This document shows, one piece after another, positions 58,278-64,000 of a stretch of 64,000 nucleotides of DNA. Numbering within the stretch: position 1 is the first letter of the stretch; every line of letters starts with the position of its first letter. Below the pieces are notes generated by a model. It ran no database searches. It saw only the letters and a list, made by a program, of their open reading frames with translations, and was not told the origin of the DNA. Origin of the DNA: an uncultured Desulfobacter sp. (GTDB taxonomy: Bacteria; Desulfobacterota; Desulfobacteria; Desulfobacterales; Desulfobacteraceae); NCBI RefSeq assembly GCF_963666145.1, contig NZ_OY762614.1, positions 4,888,501 to 4,952,500 of the forward strand. The letters are read 5' to 3'. The position numbers were made by a program, and so were the translations under genes.

Positions 58278-58966
58278 AGAAGCCAGAACCCGCTCCAGCG
58301 GAAGCCAACCCCTTCCGACGGGCAGTTTTTATGGTGCCCATTCTCAGGACCTGGCTTCCACTTCCGCTGGGCACCGAGAAAAATCCGACTATGACGCTTA
58401 AATTTAAAAAAAACTGTCTTGACATTGGGGTCCACTATAGTACAAATCAAAATTTATTCTTTCTGCATGGCGGACTCCATATTTATGACGATGGTATGTC
58501 CATCAAAAAACATGCTTTATCAGAGGATAAATTCACGATAATCGATCATGTTCGCTTTAACCTCAACAAACAAAAATTCCCATTATTCGTCTCTGAACCA
58601 AGTGATGCAAAGAAAAAATATAAAATTGAACATAATCCATATTTGAATAATGCTTTTTCAAAACTGGGAGAAATAAATGGAAGCCTTTTTATTCACGGGC
58701 ATTCAATGGACGAAAATGACAAACACATATTCGATAAAATTGCCTATAGCAATATTCATACAGTTTATATAAGCATATTTGGGAATGAACATTCCGATCA
58801 AAATAAAAGGAGCAAGGCTAATGCCTTGGCATACATCCAATCGCAAAAAATTACTGTTAATTTTTATCAAGCGGAAACTGCTCCCGTATGGGCTTAACAA
58901 ACATTTCATTTATAATATATAAATAAAAGAGGTTGTTGCTTTTTGAAAAACTAAATACTTTGAAAT

Positions 58967-59050
58967 GTAACACGTCGTTGCAGCGGACAGCTGGGGCGGA
59001 ACCCCAGTCCCCTCCCTACGCTCGGCTGCCCCTGAACTCCAACGATATGC
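58967..59050 (+). repeat. attC-like imperfect hairpin upstream of the OLD nuclease gene
   Basis: From GTAAC (58,967) to GATATGC (59,050) an 84-base imperfect palindrome pairs CGTCGTTG-CAG with CTG-AACTC-CAACGAT, with a perfect inner hairpin CTGGGG-CCCCAG. The layout, with unpaired extra bases in one arm and TGAACTCCAACG near the 3' end, recalls integron attC sites, but the expected GTTRRRY end reads GATATGC. Confidence 0.45.
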
Positions 59051-59073
59051 TCCAAAAATAATGAGGAGGTCGC

Positions 59074-60852
59074 ATGCATGGTCTGTCAGAAATAAAAATT
59101 GAGAATTATAAGTCGTGCCGCGAAGTTGACCTTGTTCTTTCCGACTTTACACCTTTGGTTGGCTATAACAATGGTGGAAAATCAAACATTTTAGAATCAA
59201 TCAAATGGCTGCTGAAATCTTCAGTATTATCCAATGGCGACTTTTTTGATTTGAATCAACCAGTTGTCGTCTCCGGTAAAATTATAGGCATCACAGAAGA
59301 AATCTTAGGGAACCTTATTCAGAAACATAGAAATAGAATTGAACCGTATCTTCAAGACGGTTGTTTACGAATACGCCGCAAACAACCGTCCCCAGGTGGC
59401 ACCGCAAAAAATATTTCCCTCGAAATTCGAAATCCTGAAATTGAAGACGAAGAAGCTGATAATGCTTGGGACACAAATCCAACTGGAATTGATGTCGCTA
59501 TAAAATCAATTTTTCCTGAACCGATTGAAATCGGTGCTATGGAAAATGCTACTGAAGACGTAGGAAAATCGAAAGCCGGAACTACTATCGGCAAGCTCAT
59601 TGGAGAAATAATGGCACCAATTGAGCAGGAACATGGGGCTGCATTAAATGAGGCCTTGCAAGGCATTAAACATCGGCTTGAAGCTGAGGGCGCAGAGAGG
59701 GCTCAAGAACTTAATAATTTTGACCAGCATGCGAATGAAAAGCTGAGAGACCTTTTCCCTGGTTTACAAGTTCGTATTCATGTGCCGGCACCTGAAATTA
59801 GGGAATTATTCAAAAGCGGAACTATTAAAATCATTGAAGATGGTATTGACATTTGTAGAGATGTCCAGGCTCTTGGTCATGGAGCACAACGTTCCATTCA
59901 AATGGCCTTAGTGCGCTATCTTGCTGATATCAAGTCTGGAAACAACGAAAACCCAACAAGGACATTGCTTCTAATAGATGAACCTGAACTATATTTACAC
60001 CCTCAAGCTATAGAACATGTAAGGTTGGCTCTTAAGGCTTTGTCAGGAGAAGGCTATCAGGTCATTTTTACAACTCACTCGCCCTTAATGATCAGCACCA
60101 CAGATATTGGTTCCACCCTGATAGTACGGAAGAATGGAAACAATGAGTCTTATTCCAAAAAACGGTTGTCTGACGCAATAAGCGAAGTAATTGAAGATGC
60201 TCCTAGCCAAACACAAACTCTTTTCGAACTCAGTAATTCAAGCCAAATTTTATTCTCAAATAAAGTAGTTATTGCTGAGGGCAGGACAGAACAAAGACTT
60301 CTACCAGAAATATACCATCTGATCCACAATTCAACGTTAAGTGCCGACAAAACAGCTCTGGTAAGCCCTGGCGGGACAGGCAATACATCAAAATGTTTAA
60401 ACATACTTGCAGCAATGGAAATTCCAGCAAAGGCTGTGGTTGATCTTGATTACGCTTTTCGTGGTGCGGTAAGCAGTAATTTGCTACCTGACGATGATGA
60501 AGATGTTGCCGCATGTAGAACCTTATTTGCGACTTTGGCAGGAGGTCATGACTTTCATTTGGCAGAGGATGGATTTCCACGAAAGGGTGGAGAAATTACC
60601 CCAGCAGCAGCTTTTGTTTTGCTTGCGGCAGAGCCAGCTGCAGAAGCGCATATCGAGAATTTGCACACAAAATTATTAGAACAAAATATTTGGCTCTGGA
60701 AGAGAGGGGCCATTGAAGAGTATTTAGGAATTGAAGGGAAGAATGAACGATCTTGGGCAGCTTATAATGTCCAACTGCAGGCAAATGGTTGCGAGGCAAC
60801 ATTGAACGACTATGACGGCACAAAAGAGCTAATAGATTGGATTAAAGAATAA
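59074..60852 (+). CDS. OLD-family ATP-dependent nuclease (AAA ATPase plus TOPRIM)
   Basis: 592 aa. The N-terminal ATPase has Walker A GYNNGGKSN (about 30-38), signature region LGHGAQRSIQMALVRYL and Walker B LLLIDEPELYLHP, with the following TTHSPLMIS. The C-terminal TOPRIM domain has VVIAEGRTEQRLLPEI and VVDLDYAF. OLD proteins are nucleases regulated by ATP and nucleotides; members act in phage exclusion (P2 OLD, GajA). GAGGAGG precedes the ATG. No GajB-like helicase gene is adjacent, so it looks like a stand-alone system. It is bracketed by two attC-like hairpins. Confidence 0.9.
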   Translation: MHGLSEIKIENYKSCREVDLVLSDFTPLVGYNNGGKSNILESIKWLLKSSVLSNGDFFDLNQPVVVSGKIIGITEEILGNLIQKHRNRIEPYLQDGCLRIRRKQPSPGGTAKNISLEIRNPEIEDEEADNAWDTNPTGIDVAIKSIFPEPIEIGAMENATEDVGKSKAGTTIGKLIGEIMAPIEQEHGAALNEALQGIKHRLEAEGAERAQELNNFDQHANEKLRDLFPGLQVRIHVPAPEIRELFKSGTIKIIEDGIDICRDVQALGHGAQRSIQMALVRYLADIKSGNNENPTRTLLLIDEPELYLHPQAIEHVRLALKALSGEGYQVIFTTHSPLMISTTDIGSTLIVRKNGNNESYSKKRLSDAISEVIEDAPSQTQTLFELSNSSQILFSNKVVIAEGRTEQRLLPEIYHLIHNSTLSADKTALVSPGGTGNTSKCLNILAAMEIPAKAVVDLDYAFRGAVSSNLLPDDDEDVAACRTLFATLAGGHDFHLAEDGFPRKGGEITPAAAFVLLAAEPAAEAHIENLHTKLLEQNIWLWKRGAIEEYLGIEGKNERSWAAYNVQLQANGCEATLNDYDGTKELIDWIKE

Positions 60853-60859
60853 AAGAGTA

Positions 60860-60948
60860 GCATATCAAGTGCATTCACCAGATGGCGTGAAGCGCGGCGG
60901 CGCTGACGCGGGAAGTTCATTGGCGCCACTGGTGATGCTGGTCGTTAC
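60860..60948 (-). repeat. attC-like imperfect hairpin downstream of the OLD gene, opposite orientation
   Basis: Read on the minus strand, an 89-base segment starts GTAAC (60,948) and ends GATATGC (60,860), the same end bases as the hairpin at 58,967-59,050. The arms pair GCATCACCAG-TGGCG with CGCCATCTGGTGAATGC, with bulged extra bases. Both copies are preceded by AAAT. The two copies face each other around the OLD gene. Confidence 0.45.
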
Positions 60949-61060
60949 ATTTAATACATTATTTTCGTTACTGTCCGAAAACCTGCCAGAATCAATTTTA
61001 TAGAACAAAGTCTTGAATTAAAATAGGCGGCTAACTCCTGGCAGATCCAGGGAGCTTTTT

Positions 61061-61943
61061 AATGTATATTCTTGCTTTTTTCACCTACAAAGGTAGCCAT
61101 CTGACTACTCTTCAGGCACAAAACCAAAATAAAATATTCCAAAAATCAACCTGCATAAAAGAGTAATATATCAATAGCCCACTGCTTTCAATTTGGGACA
61201 GTAATATGTATTTCTATCAAGCGGAACATTTTTTTTTGATATTGTGCCTTAGCCAATAAGTTCGGTTTTATTCAATCTTTTACATGAGTTCCAACAGATG
61301 TGTTTGTATTATCTTCTGTTGTGTTTGCATTTGCTGACAAAGCCTCAGGATCTTCGACATTAGCCGATTGCTTCTTGTTAAGATACGGAATTTCTTCCAA
61401 AATAAGCAAAACAGCTTTTTCTAATAGGAGTTCTGATGTTTCTTGATAACTTTTATTATCAATTATTCCGTTCATTCGTGCTTGACATAAGCTGTACATA
61501 CCATCTCTGTAAAGCTGCATACCTTGCGATCTTTTGAATAAATGTTGCGCTGTCGAGGCGAGAGTTTTTGATATACTTGCTCCAACTTGTCCAGCCGATT
61601 TGGCACCAGTAGCAGGACCTTTAGCCGTTATTGCTGCCGCCAAACTGCTTGCAATATTATCTGATACATCTGCAGATGGTTCGGCACACACGATAATATC
61701 ACCACTACCTTTTTTATGTTCCGTTACAACAACCATCCTTCTTGATGGAATAGTAGCAAATGTTGTAATCCTATTATTATGACTATGATCTTCAATGATT
61801 GGCTTTTCTAATGGAGGGGTGAAAACACTACATCCGCCTAAAAGCATAATAAACACGACTATTAAAAAACCTTCGAATTTAGTTCTCATTAGTTTCCTTT
61901 CGAATATTTAGAATTAATTATAAAAAAAGCAAGAATATACATT
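61061..61943. repeat. 21-bp perfect inverted repeats around the lipoprotein gene
   Basis: Bases 61,061-61,081 (beginning AATGTATATTCTTGC and ending in six T) recur as an exact reverse complement at 61,923-61,943. The 883-bp unit encloses one gene on the minus strand. It may be a small passenger element or MITE-like unit. No target duplication is evident. Confidence 0.78.
61272..61889 (-). CDS. Putative lipoprotein of unknown function
   Basis: 205 aa. A signal sequence with lipobox LLGGC (Cys near residue 20) predicts a lipid-anchored envelope protein. A mid-region is Ala/Gly/Ser-rich (SLAAAITAKGPATGAKSAG), followed by a helical stretch (LYRDGMYSLCQARMNGIIDN and SELLLEKAVLLILEE) and a polar Asn/Thr-rich tail. 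GGAAA precedes the ATG. I do not recognise the family beyond lipoprotein. It sits between 21-bp perfect inverted repeats. Confidence 0.7.
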   Translation of the reverse strand: MRTKFEGFLIVVFIMLLGGCSVFTPPLEKPIIEDHSHNNRITTFATIPSRRMVVVTEHKKGSGDIIVCAEPSADVSDNIASSLAAAITAKGPATGAKSAGQVGASISKTLASTAQHLFKRSQGMQLYRDGMYSLCQARMNGIIDNKSYQETSELLLEKAVLLILEEIPYLNKKQSANVEDPEALSANANTTEDNTNTSVGTHVKD

Positions 61944-62821
61944 GTAGATCTTAACAAACGGCCATGGATCGAACTAAATATTTTGATTGGAGAAAATCAG
62001 CAAATATTATGTAGCGATCATCACATTAAATTTTTCAAAGTTTTGATACAATTCAATTGGAGATTGAATTGTACTCAATTTTGTATCACTGATTTGAACG
62101 AACGTCTATCAGGGAAACCCTTAGTTTTTAAATTATATAGAAATTAACTTAATTGGAGATTAAACATCCCCGGCAGGGAAACGCAAGATTAAATTTTATA
62201 GAACATTAAATGAACTCCCGACATCCTGTTCCCAAAGCCGTTGTTATTGCGGTGAAAGCCCTAAAAAGCCTTTGTTTCAAGACGTCGCTCCCTATATTCT
62301 TTCTTTTTTTGTCTGCTTTTGGATAAGATCCGCAACCAAAACCGCAACCATTTTAAATCTGTATTTTGCATTTCACCTATATTTATGGGGTAGCCTCGGC
62401 CTATGTGTTGCCGGGTTTTAGTATGGTTAATTTTCAATAAAATTGTTTTTTTTAGGTCAGACACAAGATATTATTCTGAATAATTTTATGAAAATCAGTT
62501 CAATCATACCATTATTGCGGTCTACTAAAGAATTTGAATCGGTAGGAATCGGAAACTATGGGAAACACATAATATTGCTCGCCGGTTTGATGCCAATGCT
62601 GGATTTATTTTGGCAGTGCAATTCAATCTCCGATTTTATTTAAAATGAAATCCTTAAGCTGTTCAACTTTGCTTCTACGCATTCACTGAAATGTTAATTT
62701 CTTCGGTAATTTTTCATGTGGTACTTGCAGTTATTTCACCGATATTCTATCTGTATGGATGATATCTGTCAAAAGGGTTTGAAATTATACAATTTTTATC
62801 TGGCATTTCAGGAAGCATACT
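61944..62821. other. Gene-poor stretch with a hairpin
   Basis: About 880 bp without a convincing gene; short ORFs at 62,261-62,464 (minus) and 62,443-62,643 (plus) lack supporting features. A stem-loop CAATTCAA-TTGGAGA-TTGAATTG lies at 62,049-62,071. AATTTTATAGAACA (62,192-62,205) repeats directly a copy at 60,994-61,007. Confidence 0.5.
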
Positions 62822-63757
62822 ATGCCTTATGATTTAAGTAAAAGATTGGTTATTGGTTTAGCCTCAAGTGCTCTGTTTGATCTTAAAGACTCTGACAAAG
62901 TATTCACGGAAAAAGGTGAAGATGTCTATCGTGAGTATCAGTTAGAAAAATTAAATGAGCCCTTACCCCCTGGCGTTGCGTTTCCTTTCATTAAAAGGCT
63001 ACTGTCACTCAATCAGTTAAGGCCATCAGATCCACCGGTCGAAGTCATGCTCTTATCGAAAAATGACCCAGATACTGGCCTACGTGTTATGAAATCAATT
63101 CAACACCATGGGTTAGGTATGACAAGAGCAATCTTTCTCCAGGGTCGACATCCTCACAAATACATAAGAGCTTTAAATATTAGTTTATTCTTATCTGCGA
63201 ATGAGGTTGATGTACAAGAAGCTATTTCATCAGGTTTTCCAGCAGGCCAGGTTCTTTCTTCTAACATAGAAGATGAATCCTCAGATTCCGAATTAAGAAT
63301 TGCTTTTGACTTTGATGGAGTCGTTGCTGATGATGAAGCAGAAGCTATTTATCAAAAAACTCACGATTTAAACAAATTTCATGAGCATGAACAAGAGAAT
63401 GTTAACGTTACTCATAACCCTGGCCCTTTAAAGGACTTTCTAAAAAAAGTATCTGATATACAAAAAATGGAAAAAGAAAAATCACAAACAGATGGTTTTT
63501 ATTCTCCAAAACTTCGAATTTCTATTGTTACTGCACGTAACGCTCCATCACACGAGAGAGTCATAAATTCTATGAGAAGTTGGGGAATCATTGTAAACGA
63601 AGCATTTTTTTTGGGTGGCATTGATAAAAGTAATGTTTTGGAGATTTTGAAACCTCACATTTTTTTTGATGACCAAAAACTTCATCTTGAATCTGCTTCT
63701 AAGGTGTTGCCATCGGTTCATATACCATTTGGCGTCGCAAACCAAAAAATCATATAA
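62822..63757 (+). CDS. Cytosolic 5'-nucleotidase family protein (PF06189-like)
   Basis: 311 aa. KRLVIGLASSALFDL at the start, VEVMLLSKNDPDTGLRVMKS, then FLQGRHPHKYIRALN with SLFLSANEVDVQEA, the HAD-type AFDFDGVVADDEAE, ISIVTARNAPSHERVI and a late HIFFDDQKLHLES together match the NT5C1-type 5'-nucleotidase family. It should hydrolyse nucleoside monophosphates in the cytoplasm. It is followed at 13 bp by a membrane protein gene. In a defence-rich neighbourhood a nucleotide-depleting role is conceivable but unsupported. Confidence 0.85.
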   Translation: MPYDLSKRLVIGLASSALFDLKDSDKVFTEKGEDVYREYQLEKLNEPLPPGVAFPFIKRLLSLNQLRPSDPPVEVMLLSKNDPDTGLRVMKSIQHHGLGMTRAIFLQGRHPHKYIRALNISLFLSANEVDVQEAISSGFPAGQVLSSNIEDESSDSELRIAFDFDGVVADDEAEAIYQKTHDLNKFHEHEQENVNVTHNPGPLKDFLKKVSDIQKMEKEKSQTDGFYSPKLRISIVTARNAPSHERVINSMRSWGIIVNEAFFLGGIDKSNVLEILKPHIFFDDQKLHLESASKVLPSVHIPFGVANQKII

Positions 63758-63770
63758 TCAGGATGTGCCC

Positions 63771-64000
63771 ATGCACCAAATATTAAAAAGGACTTTGAAT
63801 GTTTTTCTAATTATCACAACCGTGACAGCATTGTTATGCCTTGTTGGCGTGGGCTATCTATGGTTTTTTGCTGATTTAGAAAAAACAACGGATTTACCAC
63901 ACTTAAAATGGCTGCTTATGACTTTGATTGCAGAAATCATTGGAGTCATTGTCATGTTTGCAAAGAAAGGGATCAGATATTTGCCCGAGACCCACTTAAA
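63771..64000 (+). CDS. Small membrane protein (3' truncated by the window)
   Basis: The ATG at 63,771 follows AGGATG and the frame stays open to the window end (76 codons). It has two predicted membrane helices: FLIITTVTALLCLVGVGYLW (about 12-31) and LLMTLIAEIIGVIVMF (about 49-64), joined by a short acidic loop. It is probably in an operon with the 5'-nucleotidase. Family not recognised. Confidence 0.6.
   Translation, partial: MHQILKRTLNVFLIITTVTALLCLVGVGYLWFFADLEKTTDLPHLKWLLMTLIAEIIGVIVMFAKKGIRYLPETHL

Larger units (their letters stand above)
57062..58439 (+). mobile_element. IS3-family insertion sequence
   Basis: 1,378 bp. Terminal inverted repeats TATAGTGGACCCC (57,062-57,074) and GGGGTCCACTATA (58,427-58,439) are perfect over 13 bases, flanked by a GTA target duplication (57,059-57,061 and 58,440-58,442). 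It contains orfA and orfB with an A9 frameshift window and disrupts the DUF4917 gene. Confidence 0.95.
56542..58897 (+). pseudogene. DUF4917-family gene interrupted by an IS3 element
   Basis: The first exon-like part (56,542-57,061, TTG start after AAGGA) reads KYKDAIALLPKGEKPSII, ANGFSQAWDPKIFNYANILD and FSLNYDLLLYWAINKS. After removal of the IS and one copy of its 3-bp GTA duplication, the frame continues at 58,443 as TNQNLFFLHGGLHIYDDG, then RFNLNKQKFPLFVSEP, GSLFIHGHSMDENDKHIFD and VNFYQAETAPVWA, to a stop at 58,897. The restored protein is 324 aa, full length for DUF4917. Function is unknown; members occur in defence-type islands and the fold recalls SIR2-like nucleotide-binding proteins (inference). 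The clean junction implies a recent insertion. Confidence 0.85.

Noticed and set aside
58274..58442. Start of an independent 207-aa gene at the IS3 right end
   Set aside because: The frame merely reads through the IS end into the DUF4917 3' half; the true gene start is at 56,542 upstream of the IS.
59074..60852. Gabija system (GajA-GajB)
   Set aside because: The ATPase-TOPRIM protein is present but no UvrD-like GajB helicase follows; only an OLD-family call is justified.
62261..62643. Two short opposing ORFs (67 and 66 aa)
   Set aside because: They overlap each other, lack good start sites and have no recognisable features.
1..64000. CRISPR arrays and complete rRNA or tRNA genes
   Set aside because: No regularly spaced repeats and no full RNA gene were seen; only the tRNA-Leu 3' fragment is supportable.

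Overview
This window is about 49 kb of a mobile-element-rich island built around a hybrid NRPS/PKS metallophore locus, followed by about 15 kb of prophage-derived and defence-type genes. The gene families (many sulfate-reducer-type transposases, a GlcD/GlcF-like redox pair, DUF4917, a TonB receptor) suggest a Gram-negative deltaproteobacterium (Desulfobacterota, Desulfobacterales-like). That placement is an inference from gene content. No database search was possible, so all names come from reading motifs.

Region 1 (1-36,961), metallophore biosynthesis and transport. A 5'-truncated NRPS (Cy-A-PCP) is followed by a FAD oxidase/Fe-S protein pair, a FyuA-like TonB-dependent receptor, two YbtP/YbtQ-like ABC half-transporters, a 4,508-aa megasynthase (KS-cMT-DH-KR-ACP-Cy-A-PCP-Cy-A[MT]-PCP), a saccharopine-dehydrogenase-like reductase, a thiazolinyl-imide-reductase fused to a methyltransferase, a Cy-A-PCP-TE NRPS, a 59-aa ORF, a condensation-fold acyltransferase, an LCMT-type methyltransferase and an exported alpha/beta hydrolase. 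All four adenylation domains carry a cysteine specificity code of the yersiniabactin type (DLYN-M/L-SLIWK) and all four partner domains carry the heterocyclization motif DxxxxDxxS. The expected product is therefore a multi-thiazoline peptide-polyketide related to yersiniabactin, with one C-methylated polyketide extension. The PKS module has no acyltransferase. The methyltransferase inside the third A domain has a damaged SAM-binding motif, while the methyltransferase fused to the reductase looks intact. These two features set the system apart from yersiniabactin.

Region 2 (36,965-49,179), insertion-sequence belt. An IS66 element, a GDT1-type transporter fused to a ferritin-like domain, and a decayed IS with clear terminal repeats and target duplication precede two further pathway genes: a type II thioesterase and a cysteine synthase that could feed the cysteine-hungry NRPS. 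Next come an ExeA-type fragment, a terminator abutted by a probable group IIC intron remnant, an IS91-type transposase with a tyrosine recombinase split at an A AAA AAG slippery site, an ISAs1 fragment and a RelE/Xre toxin-antitoxin pair. A 58-bp 3' fragment of tRNA-Leu(UAA) at 49,122-49,179 probably marks one end of an integrated island. Its orientation places the island to the left, so it may include the metallophore cluster.

Region 3 (49.2-64 kb). An IS1380 transposase, a phage-like replication pair (O-like/P-like), a TIR-like nucleotide-binding effector, a group II intron with a broken reverse transcriptase, a DUF4917 gene cleanly interrupted by an IS3 element, and an OLD-family ATPase/TOPRIM nuclease flanked by two oppositely oriented attC-like hairpins. 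These are followed by a lipoprotein gene between 21-bp perfect inverted repeats, a 5'-nucleotidase, and a membrane-protein gene running off the window. This half reads as a small anti-phage/mobile-element island.
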